In this document: positions 1 to 10,740 of the stretch, in pieces
Layout of the letters: every line of letters begins with the position of its first letter
Position numbering within the stretch: the first letter of the stretch is position 1
Assembly (NCBI GenBank): GCA_037501455.1
Contig: CM074857.1
Span: 101,279,501 to 101,343,500, forward strand
Origin: Lantana camara
Lineage: Eukaryota; Streptophyta; Magnoliopsida; Lamiales; Verbenaceae
Direction: 5' to 3'
DNA: 64,000 bases
Notes under the pieces: generated by a model
Told to the model about the DNA's origin: nothing
Databases searched by the model: none
The model's input: the letters and a program-made list of their open reading frames with translations, nothing else
Made by a program: the position numbers and the translations under genes

Positions 1-2383
1 ACCTCTAGGCTCAATTTGGGGTGGCTCAATTTCATTCCCAACATCTTTTGAAAATGTATTTTCGAAGAACTCGACATCCTTGGACTCAGTTATCACATTA
101 GACTCCAAGTCAAGAAGTCTATAAGCCTTGCTATTAAGAGCATATCCAACGAATACACTTTTTATAGTTCTGCCTCCTAACTTAGTCCGTTTAGGATCAG
201 GAACCCGAAAATAAGCCACACACCCCCACACTTTAAAATAACTTATGTTGGGTTTTCTGCCTTTCCATATTTCATAGGGACTAGACTTCACAACAGTACT
301 AGGCATCCTATTTAGAATATGGCACGCAGACAGAAGGGCTTTACCCCACAAGTTGTGAGGTAAATTTGCATGATTTAACATGCAATTTATCATATCCAGA
401 AAGGTACGATTTTTCCTTTCAACTACACCGTTCTGCTGGGGTGTATAACCGACAGTTGTTTGATGTATGATACCATTTTCTTCGCAAAGTGTATCAAAAG
501 CATTCAAACAATATTCCATGCCTCGATCAGAACGTAAAACCTTAATCTTCTTCTCAAGTTGGGTTTCTACTTCTGATTTTGTATTTTACAAAAGAACTAA
601 GAGCTTCATCTTTAGTTCTTAACAAATACACATAGCAAAAACGACTAGCATCATCAATAAAAGTAATAAAATACCTTTTTCCACCTCTAGTTAAAATTCC
701 ATTTAACTCACAAATATCAGTATCAATTAAGTCTAATATTTGTGATTCTCTTCTAACACTTGGAAAAGGCTTTCTTACAATTTTTGATTTTGCACATACT
801 TCACACTTATCAAGTTCGTTTTTACCAATATCAATTAATCCCATTGCATGCATATTTTTCAAGTTCTTTGCACTAACATGTCCTAATCGACTATGCCATA
901 AAGAAATTGAAGAAATCATGTAAGTAGAAACATAATTCATATTATTGATAGACATCTTGTACATCCCATTACAAGCATAACCTTTTCCAACAAATTCACC
1001 ATTTTTCATGATGATAACTTTCCCAGACTCAACAGAAACTTTAAAACCTTTCTTATCTAACAAATCAACAGAAATTAAACTTTTCCTAACATCTGGTACA
1101 AACAAGACATTAATCAAAGTTAATTTCTTTCCGGAGGTAAAGTTGAGCTTGACAGATCCCTTGCCTCCAACACCGGCTTTAGAGCTATTTCCCATCTGAA
1201 CCTCTTACCCACAACTTCTTCAAAGGTCTTGAAAAGCCTTCGATCATTGCAAATGTGAACCGTTGCTTCAGAATCTAACCACCATCCAGAAAGTTCACTT
1301 GCCATGTTGATTTCAGAAATCATAGCCACATCGAGGCTAAGATCAGTCACCATGGCAACTAGGTTCTCCTCAACCATATTTGCAACTCCGGATCCACTCT
1401 TCCGTTGTGGGCATTCTCTCGCATAATGTCCTGTTTCTCCACAAACATGACACTTGCCTTTTCTTTTGTTAGCAGCATTAGAAGGTTTAGGCTTCTGTAT
1501 GGTTTTCTTAAATTGTCCAGAATTCTTTTTAACACCAAAATATTTCTTTTTAGAAGAATTTCCAGATTCAACAAAGTTCACACTCGATTGTCCTTGAACC
1601 AAATTCTTTCTATCGCGTTTCCGAGCCTCCTCTTCAATACGCAGATTTTTTGAATTTGTTCCAAGGACAAATCCTCAGATTTATGCATCAAACGCTTTGC
1701 ATAATCTTTCCAGGCTGGAGGAAGTTTTGCAATGATTGCACCAACCTGGAATGTCTCTGGAAGGACAATTTTAACCATTCTGAGTTTGTTAACGATTACC
1801 TGGAGTTCATGCACTTGCTCCAGAATCGGTTTGTTGTCAACTATCTTGAAATCCAAATATTTAGAAACTAAATATTTGTTAGTACCTTCTTCCTCAGCCT
1901 TGTATTTGTATTCCAAGCCTCCTAAAGCTCTCTAGGCGACTTCACATTTGTGTATAGATCATACAGCCTGTCAGAAAGCGTGTTGAGAATGTGACCACGA
2001 GCCAACTCTTCATCTTCAGCCCTTTTCCTCCTTTGTTGTTGAAGAGTCTCTACGATCTCTTGATGGATCTGCAAGGCATTACGGGAGGGACCTACGGCTG
2101 CAGTACTTGCAGGAAGATTGGCAGGAGGAGCACCACCTGCTGTAGTCGGATTGGCAGGAGGAACAACACCTGCTGCAGTGGTTGGTGGATCCAAATCAAC
2201 AGGCTGCTGGGGAGCATGAGGATCTTCTTGAATTGGTGGCAGGCTGGGATCCAAAACATATGCCAGCTTCAAAACGGTAAGCAGGAACTTCATCTTGTTT
2301 TGCCAGCGGCTGAAATTGTTTCCATCGAAGCTATCCAATTTCTGCTGGTTCATGATGCAAAAGGATTCTGACTCCATCTTCAC
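1..2383 (-). pseudogene. Copia-1 gag-protease-integrase, decayed, left end outside window
   Basis: Five collinear minus-strand segments encode the 5' half of a Ty1/copia polyprotein: gag N-terminus (1922-2383), gag middle (1578-1916), zinc knuckle CHVCGETGHYARECP plus protease (about 1200-1602), GAG-pre-integrase and start of integrase (554-1195), and integrase core continuing to position 1. The last part holds a conserved LRSDRG block and a QQNGVVERKNR block. It stays open to the window edge. The segments lie in different frames, so at least four frameshifts separate them; one is a one-base change in an A run near 580. The protease active site reads WWLDSEAT, so the usual DSG glycine is Glu. 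RT and RNase H would lie left of position 1. Family assignment is certain from the motifs; the clade is not assigned. Confidence 0.9.
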
Positions 2384-2780
2384 ATGAGTTAAAACTTTAA
2401 GATTGTTGAGAAAATGGGAGAAATGGGATCAGAATGACACGGGTAGTCCCTGTCCTTAAAGTGTTAATCGCCCCTACTCTCTGAGTTTGCTAAAGGTTGC
2501 AGACGATTTACTTTTAGGATATATGTCAAGCTGGTAAAATATGAATTCAGACAATCGCAATTTGCCAGAATTCAGGTGAGTTTTGTTGTATTTTTTCAGG
2601 TGAGGGAAGGAGCTATTTATAGCTCTCAAGTGTTGGCCAAAAATAAAACTGCAATGAGAATATTGAATGGATTAATTTCAGGTGTAATGACCTGAAATTC
2701 AATCCCAATGAATGCCCACTACTCAGCTGTTACAGATGCCAACGGACTGATTGGATGTATCTAGACATTGGTTCAAAAGT
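2384..2780 (-). promoter_or_regulatory. Copia-1 leader and probable 5' LTR remnant
   Basis: This stretch lies directly upstream of the gag start. On the minus strand it contains a good TATA box, CTATAAATAG (complement of 2613-2622), pointing toward gag, as expected for an LTR promoter. I could not find a TG...CA boundary or a canonical tRNA-Met primer site, so the LTR limits are open. A phrase (actcagctgttacagatgcc) recurs at about 2722 and 2856, suggesting a local duplication at the right end. Confidence 0.45.
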
Positions 2781-3250
2781 CTAAACTTTTGGACTAGACT
2801 AGGCCGGCTCTGGCTCAAAAAATAAGGCCATCAAACGTAAGGCTCTGGCTCTGACTCAGCTGTTACAGATGCCATCAAACACCACATTCGCCCATGCCCG
2901 GCCCTGTGCCCGTGCCCGGGTGCGGGCGGTGCGGTGCACCGCACCGCGAGTGAGCCCATTAGTCCTCTCTTGGGTCCTATAATTTAATAACACATACATC
3001 ATTTTAATATATAAAGCTGCCTACTTAGTGTTATTTTTCCAATGTGGGACACAATAACCAATGCACATTTTCCAAACAACTCTTGATATGCCTTTGCATA
3101 ATTATTGATTAATTCTCCATCAATTAATCATATACATTTTAATTCTTCAACAATTAATTATATATATATATATATGCACAACATATTCAACAGTTGATCC
3201 GATCCAGCACACCAATTTAGATAAAGCTGGCCATGAAGTTGTGAAAAGAA
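2781..3250. other. Non-coding stretch with a GC-rich palindrome
   Basis: I see no gene here. 2881-2960 is GC-rich in an AT-rich setting and contains a perfect 22-bp palindrome at 2926-2947, centred on TGCA with GGTGC/GCACC arms. The rest is AT-rich, with a short TA run near 3160-3175. Confidence 0.6.
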
Positions 3251-3260
3251 GATTAATTAA

Positions 3261-3550
3261 GGGGTTTTCTATGAATAGTACCTAAAAGTTGAAAAAATTC
3301 CCTTTAACTCCCCATTTTTAAAAAAGTTCTCATTTGCTCCCTAGATGACAGGTCAAATTCCTTTTAACTCCCCATGTTTGTATAAAAATTCAAGAATCGC
3401 GTACCCGAACCCCGAAATCATGTACTTAATAAATTCAGAGGAGTAAAGAGGAACTTTGATTTTCATCTGGGAAGTTCAAAGGAACTTTTTTGAAAGTGGG
3501 GAGTAAAGAGGAATTTGAATTCTCATATGGGGATTTTTCGGGAATTTCCC
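3261..3550. mobile_element. Fold-back MITE, 290 bp, probably Mutator-derived
   Basis: The two halves are imperfect inverted repeats: the left half has ctttaactcccc followed by aaaaaagttct, and the right half has the complementary aggaacttttttg followed by ggggagtaaag. Inner arms repeat the same theme. The element is flanked by GATTAATTAA (3251-3260) and GATTAATGAA (3551-3560), a 10-bp near-perfect direct repeat. A TSD of 9-10 bp with a long-arm fold-back points to a MULE-type MITE. It has no coding capacity. Confidence 0.7.
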
Positions 3551-3560
3551 GATTAATGAA

Positions 3561-4354
3561 TTCTTTATTGATGAATTAAATAAAATATAGACGGCGGCGG
3601 TGTGGAATATTCAATTATAATTCATACATACTTAATTAATTAAATTTCATTAATTAATTTACTTAGTTTCTGGATGACCCTTTTCTAGAAAAAGTTGCAT
3701 CTAATTAATCACTTTTTAGAGTTTAAAATGAGTCACGATATATATATATATATATATATATATATTACTGCGCCACACAGAAAATACATCGAGATTCAAA
3801 TAATGTATTTATTTAAATCTATAGTTTTAATATGATTACGACACGACCCTTTAAAGAATAATAAGGCACGAAAATACAATATGTTTTAATTTGTCCGACA
3901 TAAAGAATCGCAATTTCTAATTATTTTTATGAAAAAAGTAATGTAAGAAATAAATTTATTATGTTATTCCCTAAGTCAAAGTATATAAACAAATGATATG
4001 TCGACAGATCTTAGGAAGGTTTTCAAGACAAACGTGGGGCGGCACCCCTTCATCAATACGAGTCGTTGAATCTTTTAACATTCATAATTAAATTAATTTG
4101 TTGACTTATATGCAATTATATTAACATATCTTTGCATTAGGCAAAGAAAAAAAAAGCATAGATATTTTGAATTTAAGACAGACCCTAAAGACTATAATTA
4201 CATAAAAAAGGAAAATGAAATCAACGTTTTAATTTCGATTCAGTTCGGCTGATTTTCGGTTAGATTTTCGATTTGCAATTCAATTAAATAATAAGTAACA
4301 TATATTTGAGAGTAAAAATAGCAAATCTATGACAATTCTATTAAGTTATAAATA
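3561..4354. other. AT-rich intergenic DNA with TA microsatellite
   Basis: No gene, RNA or transposon end was recognised. A (TA)n run lies at about 3738-3766. Confidence 0.6.
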
Positions 4355-4562
4355 CTAGCATATGCCCCGTGCTATGCACGGTTTTTATATAAAAATTATA
4401 GTTTGTGATTTATAATATTATATATTAGTTGTAAATGTTGCAAACTAAGATAATATTCAAAAATTATTTATCTTAGAATAGATAGTTAATTTATGTAAAA
4501 TATATGAAATAGAAAATCATCCAAATTATTTTAAAAATATAGGTCATATACGAAACTTGGTA

Positions 4563-4629
<67 letters not shown>

Positions 4630-6074
4630 TTGAATAAGCAAATAAAAAAATAATAAGTAACAAAAAGAATAATAAGTAGATAATCAATTTATGTAAATTA
4701 AATTTAATGAAAAAATAAAAAAAGTTTAAATTATAGTAAATAGAAAAAAAATTCATTAAAAAAATCTACAACAATTAAAGTAACTTATAAAACAATTAAA
4801 AAATGAAAAATTTTAGACTACAAAACAAATATATATATATTCAAGAAATAGGTAATTGAAAAAAAATATATCATTGAATCCAAATATAAACTTATTACTA
4901 TCATCTATTGTCAATATAATGTCAAAAATCAATGATAAACATGATACTAATGATAAAAATAGATGAGAAATTAATGAAAATAAAAAATTAATAAAAAATA
5001 AAAAATTAATAAAAATGTCCTAAGAAATATTAAAGTTCAAGGTGAAAAAAATATGAAATAACATTTCTTAATTGCGTGAAGAAATTATTAAATCTAATTT
5101 TTAAACGTCTCCAATTATAAATGTGAAATCAACTCAAAATCATAAATCATAAATGAATAAGAAAAGAACAAAAAGTTAAAAAACCGAAAATCCTTCGATA
5201 ATTTGATTACTTTTGAGCATAGTGTTAAATACTATTTTATTGCACTAACAACCGCAAAAGATATATTTTACGTTAAAAATAAAATTATTAAAATCTTCAA
5301 AAATAAAATATTAAAAAATACTTCAAATGCATCAAATAAAAAATTAATGTAAATATTAATTTAAATACAATCATTAATACAATAAATTTCTTTGAATAAA
5401 CAAAAACAATTAGAAAAAGTATTAAAAATTATAACAATTAAAAGTTGGAATAATTAGATAAACTCGTAAAACAATAAAAATAAAAGTTCAAATCCTCCAA
5501 ATAAATTTCATAAAAAACATAAATAAAAAGATCTCTAAAATGTTAAAATCGACAACAACAAAAAATATATAAAAATAATAATAAATCGAAACAAAAGTAA
5601 AAACTAACAAAACTTTGTGTATCAATACATAAATTTTGAATCTTTGTAATTTCTCGAGATGAAGTTTGCAACATAAAAAATAAGAAAATAATGCTTGTAC
5701 CATGATAGAGGCGAAAAAAGATGAATGGAATCGGAGGTGTGGGAATGAAGAGAGAATGAGTGAGGCATGAGAAAAAAAATAACATTTAAAGATAATGGAT
5801 GAGTGCTTAGAACTTTTATAATAAATATAAGAAACCCTAAAAGATAAATAAGGATACATATTAAGTTATCAATTTAAAAGATTTCGTAAATTAGGGAGAT
5901 AATTGATATGATTTGAATTGTTTTGAAAAATTAAAGATTCCAATTATTATTAAATGACCTACCATAAAAAAAAAATTATCATTTAAAATAATTCAAAATT
6001 CTAGAAAATTAGAATTTGGTCAAAATTAATATAATTGGGTCAAAAGACACCCTTCCTATATATTATAGTATAGA
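4355..6074 (-). mobile_element. Non-autonomous Helitron, 1.72 kb
   Basis: On the minus strand the element begins TCTATACTATAATATATAGG (from 6074 leftward) and ends CTAG at 4358-4355. A 6-bp-stem hairpin, CCGTGC-loop-GCACGG (4367-4381), sits 8 nt inside the end. The start is preceded by A and the end followed by T in element orientation, the diagnostic Helitron insertion between A and T without target duplication. The interior is AT-rich, has no Rep/helicase ORF and carries an (ATT)n microsatellite at about 4562-4627. It is therefore a non-autonomous copy mobilised by an autonomous relative elsewhere. The hairpin is the family's usual rolling-circle termination signal. Confidence 0.85.
4562..4627. 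repeat. (ATT)n microsatellite inside the Helitron
   Basis: About 21 uninterrupted ATT units, the longest trinucleotide run in the window. The poly-isoleucine ORF across it is an artefact of the repeat. Confidence 0.95.
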
Positions 6075-6459
6075 TTTGCACAATAATTTCTCTAAAAGAG
6101 ATGATTTTATGATAAAAGTACATCACAAACTTCCACCCAACTCCATATGTATTTTGTCACGATCCAAACACGTCCACATCCTTTAATTTCCAAATGGCTC
6201 ATCACTTTGCTCATCACACGTTGGCTTATTTGGGATTTTGATGGCCATACTTAATATTTCCAAGAAATTCTTAGGCCACGTTTGGTCCATATATTTGATA
6301 TGACCCAAATATCGACATTTTGAACATAAGCTCCAAGCTGTGAGGCCCCGGGATGTCCATATCAGAGCTCCAAACCGCAAGATATTCCCCTTATGTTTGT
6401 ACAAAACGCGTACATATCTAATACACGCTCGTGATTGATTGATATCGCAATCAGAACAA
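6075..6459. other. 3' flank of the P450 gene
   Basis: Non-coding sequence downstream of the minus-strand P450 stop codon. It presumably holds the 3' UTR and polyadenylation signals of that gene, but I could not pick a poly(A) site with confidence. The Helitron 5' end lies only 385 bp past the stop codon. Confidence 0.5.
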
Positions 6460-7962
6460 CTAATGGTTTCTTTGCTGGACGATGACGGGTAGTCCACCTC
6501 TTACAGTGGCAGTCAAATCAGGCAAGAACTTTGGTGTTTGACCCGATCCGACAACTTGAAGATCGAACTGTCTGATCAAAGATAAAGCCACCGTTTTCAT
6601 TTGCACCACCGCCATTTCCTTCCCCAAACAAACCCTAGGCCCCGCCTGGAAAACCGGATACCTAAATGGATTTGCCTGCTTGAAAACCCCATTCTCCAAC
6701 CACCTTTCGGGCTTGAATTCGAGGCAATCGGGGCCCCAAATTCGCTCCATCCTCCCCATCACGTATGGATGGTACGTAACCCTAGCACCCCCGGAAACAA
6801 ATGTACCGTCGGGGAGAATGTCGTCCGCCTCACAGAACTTAGAGTCGAACTGCACCGGTGGGAATAGCCTCATGCTCTCGTGCACCGCCGCTTGCAGGTA
6901 GTGCATTTCCCGCAACTCATTAAAACTCGCCATTTTTTGGGTGTTCGAACCCATAACCCGATCCGACTCTTCACGGATCGATTCCACGACCATCGGGTTC
7001 TGACTCAACAGCCAGAAGAAACTCGTCAAGCCCGATGCCACCGTGTCCCGTCCCGCCAAAAGGAAACTCACAACGATGTCCCTTAGAAACACATCGTCAT
7101 CAATCGTCTTCATGAAACGAGACAACATATCGCCATGAACCGAGACACCCTCCTCCCGTTTACGCCGGATCACCCCATCGGCGAGCTCCCGAATGCTTTC
7201 CACTGCCGCTTTCAGCTTCTTCTCCGACCCCACATCGAAAAACCTCTTCAATTTCCAAATCAACGGCGAAGTAGCTATAGCCCGCTCTGCCGACAGCTTC
7301 GACGCGAGATCAAAAGCTGCCGCAAACTCTGACGCCGGAAGAGACGGGCTCAGACAACCCGGATCGAACCCGAACGAAAACCGACAGATAACATCAAAGG
7401 ACAACCTCCTGAAAATGTCCTGCAAATCAAGAAAAGTACCCGAATGCTTCGGATTTTCTCCAGTCCCACAAGCAGAAGATGACAATATCGGAATGAGCCT
7501 GGATTCGATTTCAGAAGTGATGATGTTGAAAGCATACGATCTTACAGAAACACTCCCGAGTTCAAGACAGGCCATCTTCCTCTGAAACTTCCACGAATCT
7601 CCATCGACGTTGAAGATCCCCCGCCCCAAAAGATCGCCAAGAATCTCCGAAAAGGGCTTACCTTTGGGGTAATTATCGAACTTCGTCTTCAGTATGTGCT
7701 CCACGTTTTCTGGGTTCGCCGTAATCACATTGCCGAGCACGTGAACATGGATCGTCCCCGTCGGCGATTTCGAAAGGAGATGGGTGTACCAGTCGCAGAG
7801 ATTGTTGAACTTCAAAGACCAGCTTGAAGTGAGGAAACTCTGGCAGACTTCGCAGCTACAGTTGGGCTTCATCCTCAGCATATAAGCCAAGATTGTTGTG
7901 AAAACGATGACAAAGGCTGCTGAAGCCAAGAATAAGAACTGTAACAGCACAGCCATTGTCAA
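6460..7962 (-). CDS. CYP94C1: CYP94C1-like cytochrome P450 (jasmonoyl-isoleucine oxidase)
   Basis: A complete, intronless 500-residue P450. An N-terminal membrane anchor spans about residues 5-28. Other landmarks are the C-helix WKFQRK (124-129), I-helix oxygen-binding AGRDT (303-307), K-helix ESMR (362-365), PERW (418-421) and heme-binding FQAGPRVCLG (438-447), with Cys445 as thiolate ligand. NPENVEHILKTKFDNYPKGK and the GDLLGRGIFNVDGD block mark the CYP94 family, and overall likeness is closest to Arabidopsis CYP94C1, which is also single-exon. In that plant CYP94C1 is an ER-bound enzyme that oxidises 12-hydroxy-JA-Ile to 12-carboxy-JA-Ile, switching off jasmonate signalling, and it can omega-oxidise fatty acids. 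The start chosen gives a normal-length anchor. No disabling mutation is visible. CYP94B or CYP94A activity cannot be excluded from sequence alone. Confidence 0.92.
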   Translation of the reverse strand: MTMAVLLQFLFLASAAFVIVFTTILAYMLRMKPNCSCEVCQSFLTSSWSLKFNNLCDWYTHLLSKSPTGTIHVHVLGNVITANPENVEHILKTKFDNYPKGKPFSEILGDLLGRGIFNVDGDSWKFQRKMACLELGSVSVRSYAFNIITSEIESRLIPILSSSACGTGENPKHSGTFLDLQDIFRRLSFDVICRFSFGFDPGCLSPSLPASEFAAAFDLASKLSAERAIATSPLIWKLKRFFDVGSEKKLKAAVESIRELADGVIRRKREEGVSVHGDMLSRFMKTIDDDVFLRDIVVSFLLAGRDTVASGLTSFFWLLSQNPMVVESIREESDRVMGSNTQKMASFNELREMHYLQAAVHESMRLFPPVQFDSKFCEADDILPDGTFVSGGARVTYHPYVMGRMERIWGPDCLEFKPERWLENGVFKQANPFRYPVFQAGPRVCLGKEMAVVQMKTVALSLIRQFDLQVVGSGQTPKFLPDLTATVRGGLPVIVQQRNH

Positions 7963-8350
7963 GATTCAAGAATCTAGAGAGAAAAGGAGTCGGAGAGAGA
8001 GAGAGAGGGAAGATTGAGGATGATGATGAATTGATGATGAGAGAAACTGATGGGATATATATATATAGGTTGTTGGAGTTGTACAGTTTGAAGCAGTTGA
8101 TGTGATTATGTGATTATCTTCATCATTGACAGCTTATAAAGGGAATTAGGACAGTGGGGAAATTGATGTATGTATGTAAGAAGTGCACGAGGGGAAAACG
8201 GGGAAATAGGCATGGATAACGCGTGCTCAATTGTTAAACAAAACAAAATTAAGACAGCCGATGATTTCTCATTTCTGGTACGTGTCTTATCGATAATTGT
8301 CGTGTTGTCTGCGTGTAATATTTTATTCATTCTTATTCTTTAATTTGGTA
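7963..8350 (-). promoter_or_regulatory. CYP94C1 promoter and 5' UTR
   Basis: A TATA-rich run (8055-8067) lies about 95 bp upstream of the ATG, so the 5' UTR is probably some 60-70 nt. The leader carries a CT-microsatellite in sense orientation (GA repeat at 7992-8008), common in plant leaders. Further up, the sense strand reads GATAAG followed by ACACGTAC near 8277-8292, an I-box next to an ACGT core. No perfect CACGTG G-box is present in this stretch. Regulation by jasmonate is known for the family but not proven by this sequence. Confidence 0.6.
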
Positions 8351-10569
8351 TATTTTAATTTTTGATTTTGGTAACTTTTTTAATTTTTGCTCATTTGATC
8401 TGTTTTGTATGAATTAATTTATTTATTTTTGTTGAAATTAAATGTTTATCGAAATTTCGAGCGGGAAGGTATGTCGTGGAATGATCAAATTTATATTTCG
8501 ATGAATTGGTTTTTATGAGAATCCACATAGCAATGATAAAGAATTGTACCGTGTAAATGATGTAATTTAGCAGTTTAGTGATATATCGGATTGATTAGTA
8601 ATTTGATGTTTGATATGAGTGAAATAATGATTATTATAATTATTACTATTTATTTAATGTTGAAATTTTATTCTTTATACTATTATATATTTTATTTATT
8701 CAATTTATGATAATTAAACAAGTAAATAAAAAAAATACTATTTTAGTGGAAAAATAATTTAGGCAATAAAAATTTGAAAATATGGAAGAAGAGTATATAA
8801 AACATTAGAAAGAAGTTAAAGGACATAAAAAAGAGAAAAAGAGAGATATATAAGAAACTATTGAAATAGTTAATATAAATAAATAAAAATACAAAACGAG
8901 TTTAAGAATTCAAAAAATTAAAAGAATTAATCTAAAGGTCTGAAGCTTAATACAATATCAATATTCTAATTGCGTGGATCAATTCAAGTCAACCATCAAC
9001 TTTTCGAGATTGATCAATTCTTGGGGTTTTTCTCTAGAATCAAAATAACTACAAGAATAAATTCTAATTAGTGTTTAAGTACCCTTGGCAATATACTATT
9101 TGATCCCCGAACTTGACCAGAACTGTGGTGTTTCAAACTTCAAAGTCTGCCAATTTAATTTAATTAATTTATTCAAAAATCAGGAACAAATAAACATTAT
9201 ATTATTGTAAGTAATTAAACAATAATACTTTAGTTAAGAATAGTGACACGAAGCTTTGGCCCCGCTGCCACAAATCTTTTTTAAATTCAGAGAGGTACAA
9301 CTTTTGATCAAAACATACATGCAACCTACCATGTAGAAATTTCAAACTTAGGTGCTATATCATATATAATATAGAGTATTTTTCCCTCTGCACTGTTACG
9401 TGATTTAGTAATTACAACTCGTATTTCTTAAATGAAAATATTAAACAACTCACCTTTCTAAATTTAAAAAATTATAAATAAACCCATTCCGATATAATTT
9501 TTCACAAATTATTTTTTAAATTGATTATATTTCACCATTAATTAATTCCTTGTCCCTAATTGAAGGGAAAAAAATCATTATGAATATCAGTTTATAAACG
9601 AATCATGTGTTGATCCTCCAAAAAACTTCGTAATTACATGTTTGTCACTTGAGAATGATATGTGGGTTGTTGTGAGGAATTAATTAGTGGTGAGACATAG
9701 GCGATTCAAGAATGATTTTGTAAAAAGTCCAACCGAAACGGGTTCATTTGTAATTTTCTGAACTTGGAAGGATAGATTGTGTAATATTTTTATCTAAGGG
9801 AGTACTAACTGTAATTATCCAATCTCAGACGAGTGCAGATGTAAACAACCTTATAATGAATTAATTCTTAATTGTTAATCATTAATATATATGCACCATA
9901 ACATCGGGCAAGATTAATATGTTTAATGTTTATTTCAAGAGTATCTAATTAGGTGTAATTAACGAAATCTTGTACTATGTAACAATCACATTTTTTTTAA
10001 TTTATTGCTCGTTCCGTCTCATAAATATAGTGAATTCATAGTTCTATTATCTATTCGAATAATTTTGGTCGACTATGCGTACTACTAAATTTGTTGATAT
10101 ATAGCTTCACGTTTTATTTTGGTTTGTCTGTGAGTATATTCCAATTTATTTAATGAGGAAAAAATAATTTATCTTCTATATTATGATCTATTTTTTAATT
10201 TTTTATTTGAATTTTTAAATATTTTAAATTATTATTTGTACTTTATAAAAATTTTCAAACGACCATCTACCAAGCTGTGTTTTTAAGCTACTTTCCGACT
10301 AAAATTGCCCCTAAAAAGACATGCACGTGGGTAGGATTGTCAACGGGTCGGATTTGAATCGGATCAAGAAATTCCGAATTCGAATCCGATAAGAAAATTC
10401 GATAACCGGATTCAAATCCTTGAATTCATATATAATCGGGTTGGATCAGTTTTGATAAAAAATCCGACCCCGATTAATAATAAAATATTTTTTAAATAAC
10501 AATTTTGATATAAAAAAATAAATGTAATTACATAATATTTAATAAATAATTATTATTTAATGGATTATT
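8351..10569. other. AT-rich intergenic region
   Basis: No gene recognised. Short remnants look like old MITE debris: a 'gatccccgaacttgacc' phrase near 9102, and inverted gggtcggat / atccgaccc phrases bracketing 10350-10475. None has a clear target duplication. Confidence 0.55.
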
Positions 10570-10740
10570 TGTGGCGCCCCGCATTTTCGTACGTACAGGT
10601 ATGACGTCACAAGAGTGATACTTGTGCATTTTAATGATTTAATTATGTAATTATATGTTAATTTTAATGTTTATATGTTATTTGAATTTATATGAAATTT
10701 ATTGTTGAGTTATGAATATGAAATTTGAATGTTTATGCTT

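Noticed and set aside
4544..4756. 70-residue minus-strand frame with poly-Ile
   Set aside because: Produced by the ATT microsatellite inside a Helitron.
6183..6497. 104-residue minus-strand frame overlapping the P450 3' end
   Set aside because: Out of frame with the P450, no domain, and mostly within its probable 3' UTR.
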